Assembly: GCA_913030785.1 (NCBI GenBank)
Contig: CAJWER010000106.1
Coordinates: 1 to 9,318, forward strand
Length of the DNA: 9,318 bases
Direction: 5' to 3'
Source of the DNA: an uncultured Chloroflexota bacterium
GTDB lineage: Bacteria > Chloroflexota > Dehalococcoidia > Lucifugimonadales > CAJWER01
Both the position numbers and the translations under genes were made by a program. Each line of letters begins with the position of its first letter. The stretch's first letter is position 1. This document shows, piece by piece, positions 1-5,726 of the stretch. Under the pieces are notes generated by a model. The model had not been told where the DNA came from. It ran no database searches and worked only from the letters and a program-made list of their open reading frames with translations.

Positions 1-1725
1 GGCGGACGCCACGACGACCGTGCCGGCCGCCACGTCCGATGCCGTCTCGTAGCGGGCGCCGAAGAGGTAAACCATCGCGCCGCTCGGCATGCCCGCCATG
101 ACGACCACGACCGGAGCCCACGGGGCGCCCAAACCCAGGATCGGAACCGCGATCACCCAGGCGAGGATCGGGTGTAGGATCAGCTTGAACACCGCCAAGG
201 CGGACGCCGGTCCAATCTGGCCCGTGAGCCGATAACCGGCCAAGGAGGCGCCGAGGGCAATCAACGCGCAGGGACTCGCGATCGTCGCCATCAGCCCAGC
301 GAGCACATCGACGGGACCCGGTAGCACCACCCCTGTCACGTTCGCCGCGACTCCCAGCAGGATGCCCAGGATGATCGGGTTGGCCAGGATCTCCACGAGC
401 AGCCTGGACACACGGAAGGAGGTATCCTCACCACCGCGGCGCTTGCCGGCCTCCATCAGCGCGACCGTGACCGGAAGGAGGGTGGCCGAGTGAAACGTTA
501 TGATCAGAAATATGGGGAGCGTCGCTTCGGGCCCGAATGCGCTGACAAGGAGCGGGATCCCCAGCAGCACCGTATTCGAGAAGCCTGCACCCAGGCCGTA
601 GATCGCCTGCTCTTTGAGAGGTCGACGGAATACGAACCGGGCCGAAGCCATACCGGCAGCATAGGTTGCGAAAGCGCTGCCGAAGTATGCGAGCAGGAAG
701 CTCCACTCGATCTGCTCCGGGAACAACTCCGTGTCAACCGTTCCAGGCTGCTTCGGCATCTCCTGGACACCAACGTTGGTAGTGGCCATGCACAGCGCAA
801 CACACGCCGCCGCGCTGATTGGGCCTAGCGGGTTGTGGGGCGCAATGTCGATGTAATGCGTCTCGCACCAGTGAGCGATTTTCAGTGCCTCAGTGATGCC
901 ACCGACGTTGCACAAATCGATCCGCGCGTAGCTAATCAGCTCCTCTTCGACCACCTCTCGAAAGGCCCATTTGCTAGACCACTGCTCTCCGGCCGCAATC
1001 GGCAGCCGGACCTGACGGGCCAGGGTTCGGTAACTACCCGCGTTTTCGGCCCGCAGCGGATCCTCGATAAAGAATGGCTTGTATGGCTCCAGGTCCCTGC
1101 ACATAGACGCGACGTGGGCCGTATCCAACCGCGTGTGGACGTCGAAACAGATCTGTATGTCAGGACCGACGGCCTCACGAACCAGAGCCATCTGCTCTTC
1201 GGCGATTCGCATCGATTCCACCGGCTCCAGTAGCGCGTGGCCCTGCGCTTCAAATACGCCGCTAGTCTCTGGCTGGCCCCAGCGAACAAATTTCCACCCC
1301 TCGTCGACCCTCTCCAAGCAGTTCTCCACCAGCTCCGAGGTCGTGGAGCCCTGGCAGTGGGGGTAACAAACGACCTTGTCACGCACGGGCCCCCCCAGTA
1401 GCTTGTACACAGGCACACCCAACGCCTTGCCCTTGATATCCCACAACGCGATGTCGATAGCGCTGATGGCGCAGGAGTAGACGCCGTCCGCGGGGAAAAA
1501 GGAACCTCGGAACATGTGCTGCCACAACCGCTCAGTGCTTAAAGGATCCTCCCCGACGAGGATCTCCGAAAGCCTCTCAACCGCCTTCTCGATAGAGTCG
1601 CCCCAGAACCTGATCCCCGCCTCGCCCAGGCCATGGACCCCAGCATCCGTCTCGACCCGCACAACCAGGTAGCCGGGAGAACCCTCACCCTGGATCTGAT
1701 ACGTCTTCAATCGAGTGATTTTCAT
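1..1725 (-). CDS. Chimeric ORF: galactonate-dehydratase-like enolase-superfamily protein fused in frame to AEC-family transporter (3' partial)
   Basis: Translation from ATG at 1725 stays open for 575 codons to the left edge. Residues 1-340 are a mandelate racemase/enolase-superfamily dehydratase. Metal ligands fit D195, E221 (FFIEDPL) and E247 (AAGEQW), and catalytic histidines H197 (FDVHTR) and H297 (APHNPLGP). The spacing (2, 26, 26, 50) is that I remember for E. coli DgoD (D183, H185, E209, E235, H285). The usual C-terminal ~45-55 residues are missing: after ELFPEQIEW (W341 codon at 703-705) the frame becomes a polytopic AEC (auxin-efflux-carrier type) transporter. That half has hydrophobic segments near 342-362, 376-397, 402-424, 446-468, 473-497, 507-530 and 535-555, and the family-like stretches ANPIILGILLG and MPSGAMVYLFGARYE. 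The transporter lacks its first one or two membrane segments. GGGGGAG (1732-1738) is a strong ribosome site. Substrates are unknown. The fusion may be a real deletion product or an assembly error. Confidence 0.85.
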   Translation of the reverse strand, partial: MKITRLKTYQIQGEGSPGYLVVRVETDAGVHGLGEAGIRFWGDSIEKAVERLSEILVGEDPLSTERLWQHMFRGSFFPADGVYSCAISAIDIALWDIKGKALGVPVYKLLGGPVRDKVVCYPHCQGSTTSELVENCLERVDEGWKFVRWGQPETSGVFEAQGHALLEPVESMRIAEEQMALVREAVGPDIQICFDVHTRLDTAHVASMCRDLEPYKPFFIEDPLRAENAGSYRTLARQVRLPIAAGEQWSSKWAFREVVEEELISYARIDLCNVGGITEALKIAHWCETHYIDIAPHNPLGPISAAACVALCMATTNVGVQEMPKQPGTVDTELFPEQIEWSFLLAYFGSAFATYAAGMASARFVFRRPLKEQAIYGLGAGFSNTVLLGIPLLVSAFGPEATLPIFLIITFHSATLLPVTVALMEAGKRRGGEDTSFRVSRLLVEILANPIILGILLGVAANVTGVVLPGPVDVLAGLMATIASPCALIALGASLAGYRLTGQIGPASALAVFKLILHPILAWVIAVPILGLGAPWAPVVVVMAGMPSGAMVYLFGARYETASDVAAGTVVVASA

Positions 1726-1769
1726 AGCAAGCTCCCCCTTCAAATACCGGCCGTCTCCCGAACGACCCC

Positions 1770-1798
1770 ACGATAGGCGACCCCTCGACTCAGGTCAA
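1770..1798 (-). promoter_or_regulatory. Sigma-70-like promoter for the enolase::AEC ORF
   Basis: On the minus strand TTGACC (1798-1793) is followed after exactly 17 bases by TATCGT (1775-1770), about 45 bases before the ATG at 1725. The -35 hexamer matches consensus at 5 of 6 positions and the -10 at 4 of 6. This is pattern matching only, but the position and spacing suit a promoter for the downstream gene. Confidence 0.45.
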
Positions 1799-1862
1799 GG
1801 CGTTGCGCGTGCTAGGTCGGGCGGGGGTGGGGGTATGCCAATGAGGGCTAGCTGTCTCGATT

Positions 1863-1933
1863 TCTGTGCACCGCATATATGGGGATGAGCGGTAATCCTG
1901 ACTACGCATGTTTGAGTCCAACGGGTGCACAGA
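1863..1933. repeat. Stem-flanked repeat, copy 1
   Basis: Perfectly complementary 10-base arms, TCTGTGCACC at 1863-1872 and GGTGCACAGA at 1924-1933, enclose 51 bases. Just inside the left arm is a smaller dyad, CCGCATATATGGGG, followed by ATGAGCGG and later CGCATGTTTGAG. Much of the interior aligns with copy 2 at 1946-2027. The arms differ from copy 2 by paired changes that keep the stem. It could form a hairpin in RNA or DNA; I see no tRNA-type arms and no transposase. Confidence 0.6.
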
Positions 1934-1945
1934 GGGGCCAAGGTG

Positions 1946-2027
1946 CTGCACACCCATATGTGGGGATGAGCGATGCGGGCGTGAGCGGCAATATTGATCA
2001 AGCGTGTTTCGTTGGCCGGGTGTGCAG
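1946..2027. repeat. Stem-flanked repeat, copy 2
   Basis: Perfectly complementary 10-base arms, CTGCACACCC at 1946-1955 and GGGTGTGCAG at 2018-2027, enclose 62 bases. The interior shares with copy 1 the segment CATATGTGGGGATGAGCG (copy 1 CATATATGGGGATGAGCG) and a GCGTGTTT / GCATGTTT block. It is longer partly because a 15-base unit next to the GATGAGCG block is duplicated with 3 differences. The right arm is also the end of dispersed-repeat copy A (2018-2098), so the two elements are joined or nested. Confidence 0.6.
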
Positions 2028-2098
2028 ACGGGCGGAGCCCATCTACCGGGAGCCTGAGAGCTTGTCCTGAGCAACGTCGAAGTGGCGTCCCTCAGAAA
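2018..2098 (-). repeat. Dispersed intergenic repeat, copy A (with 25-bp module)
   Basis: Read on the minus strand it starts ATTTCTGAGGGACGCC, then carries a 25-base module that begins ACTTCGACGTTGCTCAGGAC, then CTCAGGCTCCCGGTAGATGG, and ends TCTGCACACCC. Copy B (5586-5642) matches it on both sides of the module and lacks the module exactly. Copy C (7062-7135) has the module at the same place. It lies in the non-coding gap upstream of the enolase::AEC ORF and is inverted relative to B and C. Confidence 0.75.
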
Positions 2099-2275
2099 TT
2101 TACTTTGATAATAATTTTCCTTCCGGGAAATCCGAAACGAAAATGAGGGATGTCCAAGAAATGCACCCTTGGTAGCTACAGGCCCATTCAGCAACCCAGT
2201 AGGTCCCGCACCAGCTAGTGCCACTCCCCGAGCCCCCATCTTTCGACGCCCCAAATCATGTCCTACTCCAGTCCA

Positions 2276-2315
2276 TGTCATGCTGAGGAGGCCTCCCCCT
2301 ACGAAGTATCTGGGG
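2276..2315. repeat. REP-like short interspersed element
   Basis: TGTCATGCTGAG (2276-2287) and CGAAGTATCTGGGG (2302-2315) flank a perfect palindrome GGAGGCCTCC (2287-2296). The two outer words resemble a repetitive motif I recall from intergenic regions of many environmental bacterial genomes (TGTCATGCTGAG...CGAAGCATCTGG). Identification is by recall, not by search; there is only one clear copy in this window. Confidence 0.4.
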
Positions 2316-2363
2316 CGGGAGCCCTCCCACCCCAACGCCATCAAGACACGCCCACACACCACA

Positions 2364-2391
2364 GGCTCAGGAAGAACAGCCAACCTGAGCC
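2364..2391. repeat. 8-bp perfect inverted repeat
   Basis: GGCTCAGG (2364-2371) pairs with CCTGAGCC (2384-2391) around a 12-base loop. There is no T-run on either side and no gene that obviously ends here, so a terminator role is not supported. It may be part of another dispersed element. Confidence 0.4.
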
Positions 2392-2456
2392 CATATTCGT
2401 GGTAACCCTGTCAAAACACCGCCCCACATCGCGACCTCTCTCGCACAGAACATCGA

Positions 2457-2486
2457 TTGACCTATCGTGAACATACGTACTGTTAT
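2457..2486 (+). promoter_or_regulatory. Candidate promoter with embedded operator-like dyad, upstream of the metallopeptidase gene
   Basis: TTGACC (2457-2462) is followed after 18 bases by TGTTAT (2481-2486). Between and overlapping them lies the imperfect palindrome AACATACGTACTGTT (2470-2484). Its extended left part GAACATACGTAC is one base from the Gram-positive LexA box pattern GAAC-N4-GTTC. A start here would give a 5' leader of about 165 bases carrying the tandem repeats at 2559-2588 and the dyad at 2591-2617. A second possibility is a leaderless start from the TAAACT word at 2646-2651, six bases before the ATG. Confidence 0.3.
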
Positions 2487-2558
2487 ATCCATACGGGACA
2501 AACCACGTGGACTGTCTCCCGTGCTATTTCCCCACCCGACAGCCCGCCGAACCGGAAA

Positions 2559-2588
2559 ATGAGACAGGATGAGACAGAATGCGACACA
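2559..2588 (+). repeat. Three tandem 10-bp repeats (ATGAGACAGG-like)
   Basis: Consecutive decamers ATGAGACAGG (2559-2568), ATGAGACAGA (2569-2578) and ATGCGACACA (2579-2588). The period of about one helical turn puts the same face on one side of the DNA, as in direct-repeat protein-binding sites. It lies 70-100 bases upstream of the metallopeptidase start. Confidence 0.5.
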
Positions 2589-2590
2589 AA

Positions 2591-2617
2591 TCCCGCCCCG
2601 TTTATGCTGAGGCGGGA
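2591..2617 (+). promoter_or_regulatory. GC-rich 7-bp dyad upstream of the metallopeptidase gene
   Basis: TCCCGCC (2591-2597) pairs perfectly with GGCGGGA (2611-2617) around a 13-base loop, directly after the tandem decamers and about 40 bases before the ATG. There is no following T-run. It may be a leader hairpin or a repeat remnant; function is not known. Confidence 0.3.
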
Positions 2618-2657
2618 AGCGCAATGAATGACAAGACCGTTCTGTTAAACTGATTCC

Positions 2658-3020
2658 ATGGAACTTGAGAACTTCGAAAGACTCGTACACAAGGCCCTGA
2701 CAAAAATACCGCAAGACCTGCGCTCCTACCTCGACAACGTCGACATCGTGGTCGAGGACTGGCCGGATCGTAACCAGCTCGCAGGCCACATCATCGAAGA
2801 AGACGAGCTCCTGCTCGGGCTCTACGAGGGCGTCCCCCTCACCGAGCGGGGCGAATACAGCATGGTTCTACCCGACAAGATAACCCTGTTCCAAAAAACC
2901 ATCGAAACCATCTGTGCCGACAACGACGAAATAATCGAGCAAGTTCGCGAAACCGTTGTCCACGAAGTAGCCCACCACTTCGGCATAGACGACGACCGCC
3001 TCGAAGAGCTAGGGGTCTAG
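2658..3020 (+). CDS. Metallopeptidase family protein (minimal zincin, HExxHxxGxxD)
   Basis: A 120-residue protein with the zinc-site motif HEVAHHFGIDD at 102-112: H102, E103 and H106, then G109 and D112, as in HExxHxxGxxD zincins. The upstream block GLYEGVPLTERG (54-65) and LPDKITLFQ (71-79) are typical of the small bacterial family I know as Zincin_1 (PF06262, from memory). The length is normal for that family and no signal peptide is seen, so it should be cytoplasmic. Its substrate is unknown. The ATG at 2658 has no recognisable Shine-Dalgarno, and TAAACT six bases upstream allows a leaderless message. It is the only gene called on the plus strand and stands alone between divergent and convergent minus-strand sequence. 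Confidence 0.88.
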   Translation: MELENFERLVHKALTKIPQDLRSYLDNVDIVVEDWPDRNQLAGHIIEEDELLLGLYEGVPLTERGEYSMVLPDKITLFQKTIETICADNDEIIEQVRETVVHEVAHHFGIDDDRLEELGV

Positions 3021-3022
3021 AT

Positions 3023-3048
3023 CCGGGACCAGATGCTTGGGTCCCAGG
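3023..3048. terminator. Candidate bidirectional terminator hairpin after the metallopeptidase gene
   Basis: GGGACC (3025-3030) pairs with GGTCCC (3040-3045) around a 9-base loop, extended by CC/GG across a one-base bulge. It begins 3 bases after the TAG stop at 3018-3020. No T-run follows on either strand, so intrinsic termination is uncertain. Its place between convergent reading frames makes it the best candidate. Confidence 0.35.
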
Positions 3049-3068
3049 GCGATCATCGAGCGGCAACC

Positions 3069-3266
3069 TCACCTGATCCTCGCTCGCCCTCCGACCGCTA
3101 TCCAACGAAATATGAAGGCGAACAACGCAACAGCCAGAACAATCAGTCCCCAGCTAGTGACCCCAGAAATAGGTACGGGAGTGGCCGTCGATGTTGGCGT
3201 GGCGGTGGGAGGCGGCTGGGGCGCGTTAGAGACGGCCTTGATCGCGTCGAAAGAGCTACGTTCTCC
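3069..3266 (-). pseudogene. Remnant of a secreted PT-rich protein with C-terminal membrane anchor
   Basis: The minus-strand frame between TAA (3269-3267) and TGA (3071-3069) reads, in pieces, SFDAIKAVSNAPQ, then a linker PPPTATPTSTATPVPISG, then a hydrophobic segment TSWGLIVLAVALFAFIF, then RWIAVGGRARIR. This is the usual end of a cell-surface protein: a proline/threonine linker, one membrane helix and a basic tail. There is no ATG, GTG or TTG in the frame before it, and the rest of the protein is missing upstream, where HerA ends at 3301. A ribosome-site-like TAAGGAG overlaps the upstream stop. I infer a decayed gene or a fragment left by rearrangement. An unusual start codon is a less likely alternative. 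Confidence 0.5.
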
Positions 3267-3300
3267 TTAGGCGGCGACTTGGGCCAGATTTGTCGCCGAT

Positions 3301-4932
3301 CTACGCCTCACCGGGGCCGAAGAGGTCGGCGGCGTCTTGCTCCATCTGGGCCTTTAGCTCCACGGCGTCTTTCCAGCCCAACTCGCGGTAGGACTCGGGT
3401 GTGCCGTAGGTGCGGGTTTCGATCACGACGGGCATGGGTACTGCGTGGCCGAACACCAGCGCCTGTTGCTTCGATTCTAGACGAGACAGCACGGATCTGA
3501 GCTTGCGACCGCCTGGCGCCCCGGCCAGCACGGAGGTGACGTCCTTCTCGCTGTCCAACAGACAGGTGATCCTAGTACCGAGCTGAGACATTACCTCTTC
3601 ATCGATGTCGCCCGGGCGCTGATCGACCAGCATGAGCGTGACGTTGTACTTGCGCATCTCCCGGGCGATGGTTCCGAAGATCGTGTGGGAGGCGATGTCG
3701 CTCGTCAGATACTTGTGGGCTTCTTCAATAGTGATGACCAGGGGCCGGGGTTCGCTACTCGGGTCACCCGAGGCGCGCTCCTTGCGCTCCATGTAGCGGG
3801 CGTAGATACGGCGGGTGAGAAGGTTGGCGACAAGAATGTATGCGGCCAGGTTGCTACCGTAGCGTCCAAACTCCAGTACGACGTGCATACCTCGATCCAG
3901 GTACTCCAGTATCCGGTCAACGGAGGAGTGACCCTTCTCGTCCATGAAATCGAACCGCTTCAGGCGTGAGAGACGGTTGTGTAGGCGGGCCAACGCGTTG
4001 CCGTTTACGCTGATCGCGTCGGCAAGGTCGAACAGTGATTCTCGGCCCTCCAGATTCAGGAACTCACCGAGCCACTTTCGGCGGCCGTAGTGACGTTCCA
4101 GGGAGTAGGCCGCGTCGGCAGCCACGCTGGACAAATCCAGGATGCCACTGAGGATCTCGATGTCCTCCGGCTCGACCTCGTCGAAGCCGATGCGCACTAC
4201 GTAGTCGGGGGTAAGGCCGCGCCTTTTGGAACTCTCCTCGTCCATAGAAAAGACGGCAACCTTCGAGGAGAAGAGCTGTTTAAGTCCTTTGACCTTTCGA
4301 TTTCCCTCAGAAGAGCCTTCCCAACCGTACTCGCCGTGCATATCGAAAACCAGATTGACGGCGCTGTTGCTCTGGAGAATGCCGATCAGGAGCAGCCGCG
4401 TCAGGAACGTCTTGCCTGTCCCGGACTTGCCGAAGACGCCGTTGCTGCGCTCCACAAGCGACTGGATGTTCAGGCACAGCTTGGACTCCATGTCCAAGGG
4501 GCTGCCGATCCAGAAGTTGCGTTCGTCCTCTGCGCCGAATACCAGGGCTATGTCCTCCTCCGATGCGGGGGACACCGTGGCGAAGTGGGACGGGACGGTC
4601 TTCGAAGGCATCGGGCCTTCGATGTCCTGGATGAGCATGGGCTCGACCTTGATGACGCCGTAGGCAGCTGTGCCCGATACCACGCTGGCTATGTAGGGGT
4701 CGGAGACGTCGGGCGGCATGGAGGCGAGGGCCTGATCGGTGGCGCGCAGGGAGACATCGGTGACTACGCCGAAGAAGCGCGCCCGGTCGCCCTGCAGTGT
4801 CACGAAGGTGCCGACCTTCACGTCCTCGATCGAGGCCCCTCCGTCGAGCCGTACCTCTACGCCTTCGGTAAGCGACCCGGCGACGACCATGCCAAGCCGC
4901 TCGGGGGTTCCGAAGATATCTGGTTCAGTCAT
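3301..4932 (-). CDS. herA: HerA-type DNA translocase/helicase ATPase (HAS-barrel plus RecA-like DUF87 core)
   Basis: 543 residues from ATG at 4932. This start has GGAGG eight bases upstream and overlaps the previous gene's stop (ATGACTGA). An in-frame ATG at 5034 would extend it through the upstream coding sequence and lacks family similarity. Residues ~10-100 form the N-terminal HAS-type barrel. Walker A is GKSGTGKT (168-175), a HerA-like FDMHGEYGW follows at 196-204, Walker B is LVITIEEAH (398-406), and AREMRKYNV (423-431) then DQRPGDI (437-443) are the sensor/arginine-finger region of HerA/FtsK-like ATPases. HerA hexamers pump DNA and work with NurA in resecting double-strand breaks in archaea; the bacterial role is inferred from the NurA gene upstream. 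No truncation is seen. Confidence 0.9.
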   Translation of the reverse strand: MTEPDIFGTPERLGMVVAGSLTEGVEVRLDGGASIEDVKVGTFVTLQGDRARFFGVVTDVSLRATDQALASMPPDVSDPYIASVVSGTAAYGVIKVEPMLIQDIEGPMPSKTVPSHFATVSPASEEDIALVFGAEDERNFWIGSPLDMESKLCLNIQSLVERSNGVFGKSGTGKTFLTRLLLIGILQSNSAVNLVFDMHGEYGWEGSSEGNRKVKGLKQLFSSKVAVFSMDEESSKRRGLTPDYVVRIGFDEVEPEDIEILSGILDLSSVAADAAYSLERHYGRRKWLGEFLNLEGRESLFDLADAISVNGNALARLHNRLSRLKRFDFMDEKGHSSVDRILEYLDRGMHVVLEFGRYGSNLAAYILVANLLTRRIYARYMERKERASGDPSSEPRPLVITIEEAHKYLTSDIASHTIFGTIAREMRKYNVTLMLVDQRPGDIDEEVMSQLGTRITCLLDSEKDVTSVLAGAPGGRKLRSVLSRLESKQQALVFGHAVPMPVVIETRTYGTPESYRELGWKDAVELKAQMEQDAADLFGPGEA

Positions 4933-5515
4933 GGGCGAGCCTCCGCAGAATGCCGTTGAGGCGATGGATGTCGCCACCAAGCAGCGAGGCCAGTTCCCTG
5001 CCAGCGCCCACCAGGAACGCCCGGGAATCGGCATGCGACCGGCTGACGCCCCTCAGGAAGGCGGCGGCCACGTCGTCGGGTGAGCCGACCTGCGTCGACA
5101 GCAGTAGCGGCAGGAAGTGCAGGGAGCCGCTGAATTCACGGGTCTCTCCCTCGTCGCACGGGTAGACCATGTCGTGAATCTTGGGAGGCAGCGGCGCCAA
5201 GTAGCGATTCAGGCGGCCATCTGCCATGTGGCCGACGACAACAGAACGAAATTCGGTGGACAGAAGCCGTCCGAGCTGCGGGTTACGACTATAGATCGCC
5301 TCAACATCCGATTCTCCGGTACCCATGGCAACGGGCCGCCGGCCGGGGTCCAGGCTGCGGGTCGCCACCTCGGCCACGACGCCGTACACCGTGTCCTCGC
5401 CGCCGGTCTTGATGAGCGCACCCAAGGGCGGCGATTCGTACAGCTCGTGGCATTGGGCCACGAGCTCGGTAGTGGAAGCTTCCACCACCTCGCCTACGGT
5501 GGCATCAGCGGTCAT
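4925..5515 (-). CDS. HAS-barrel domain protein, likely HerA/NurA accessory
   Basis: 196 residues from ATG at 5515, which has GAGG five bases upstream. An in-frame ATG at 5542 would add nine residues but has only a weak ribosome site. Residues ~6-97 (VGEVVEASTTELVAQC to EFRSVVVGH) look like a stand-alone HAS barrel, the small beta-barrel normally at the N-terminus of HerA/ATP-synthase-type ATPases. Then come YLAPLPPKIHDMVYPC (105-120) and a mostly helical C-terminal part. I recall similar short proteins beside HerA in cyanobacteria and Chloroflexota, from memory only. The 8-bp overlap with herA implies translational coupling. A structural or DNA-loading partner of the NurA-HerA machine is inference; no catalytic motif is seen. 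Confidence 0.72.
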   Translation of the reverse strand: MTADATVGEVVEASTTELVAQCHELYESPPLGALIKTGGEDTVYGVVAEVATRSLDPGRRPVAMGTGESDVEAIYSRNPQLGRLLSTEFRSVVVGHMADGRLNRYLAPLPPKIHDMVYPCDEGETREFSGSLHFLPLLLSTQVGSPDDVAAAFLRGVSRSHADSRAFLVGAGRELASLLGGDIHRLNGILRRLAHD

Positions 5516-5585
5516 ATTCACCTCGGTCAAAGCCTGATCCATGCGGTCTCACAGGTTTCCACCCCACCCCAAGAAAAAACATGAT

Positions 5586-5642
5586 ATTTCTGAGGGACAC
5601 CCTCAGGCTCCCGGCAGATGGGCTCGCTCCTCTGCACACCCC
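5586..5642 (+). repeat. Dispersed intergenic repeat, copy B (module-less)
   Basis: ATTTCTGAGGGACACC is followed directly by CTCAGGCTCCCGGCAGATGG and ends TCTGCACACCCC. It aligns with copy A (2018-2098, inverted) on both sides of the 25-base module but lacks the module exactly. It sits in the gap between the NurA and HAS-barrel genes. Translation across it on the plus strand resembles similar plus/minus junk frames elsewhere in the window and is not coding. Confidence 0.75.
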
Positions 5643-5652
5643 ATCAAAGCGG

Positions 5653-5673
5653 GTTTTGGGTTTGGACCAAAAC
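5653..5673. repeat. 7-bp hairpin in the NurA / HAS-barrel gap
   Basis: GTTTTGG (5653-5659) pairs perfectly with CCAAAAC (5667-5673) around a 7-base loop. It lies just downstream of the NurA stop on the minus strand (TGA, 5729-5727). It could attenuate transcription or shield the message end. No T-run follows, so it is not called a terminator. Confidence 0.35.
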
Positions 5674-5726
5674 TCCTCACCCCAGATCGGTTTCGCACAA
5701 AAAATATCTACCAGCAGATTTCGACC

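Larger units (their letters stand above)
1726..2657. other. 932-bp intergenic region, repeat-rich, no credible gene
   Basis: This is the divergent gap between the enolase::AEC ORF (minus) and the metallopeptidase gene (plus). From left to right it holds the enolase promoter, two related stem-flanked repeats, a copy of the window's dispersed repeat family, an A/T-rich patch near 2096-2120, a REP-like element, an 8-bp dyad, a candidate plus-strand promoter, three tandem 10-bp repeats and a GC-rich dyad. Open frames here, including a 197-codon one on the minus strand (1790-2383), run through these repeats, are of skewed composition and show no family resemblance, so no gene is called. Confidence 0.7.

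Noticed and set aside
787..789. Separate AEC transporter gene starting at the ATG at 789
   Set aside because: That methionine lies inside the enolase C-terminal strand (ALCMATTNVGVQEMP); the frame upstream is open and clearly enolase, so it is not a gene start.
835..1418. Open frames on both strands within the enolase half (for example 936-1418 minus)
   Set aside because: They are out of frame with the enolase sequence, which carries all catalytic residues, and have arginine/serine/tryptophan-heavy shadow composition.
1863..2027. CRISPR array or tRNA-like genes
   Set aside because: Only two unequal, diverged units exist, with no constant repeat length and spacer pattern; no D, anticodon or T arms can be folded between the stems.
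1790..2383. 197-codon minus-strand open frame in the intergenic region
   Set aside because: It runs through two repeat types, has low-complexity, arginine/serine/proline-rich composition, no ribosome site and no family resemblance.
4090..4959. 289-codon plus-strand open frame opposite herA
   Set aside because: It is the mirror of a strong HerA coding frame with intact motifs; the long opposite frame is a by-product of GC-rich codon usage.
3301..5034. HerA start at 5034
   Set aside because: The extra 34 residues overlap the HAS-barrel gene in another frame; the ATG at 4932 has GGAGG eight bases upstream and the usual start-stop overlap.
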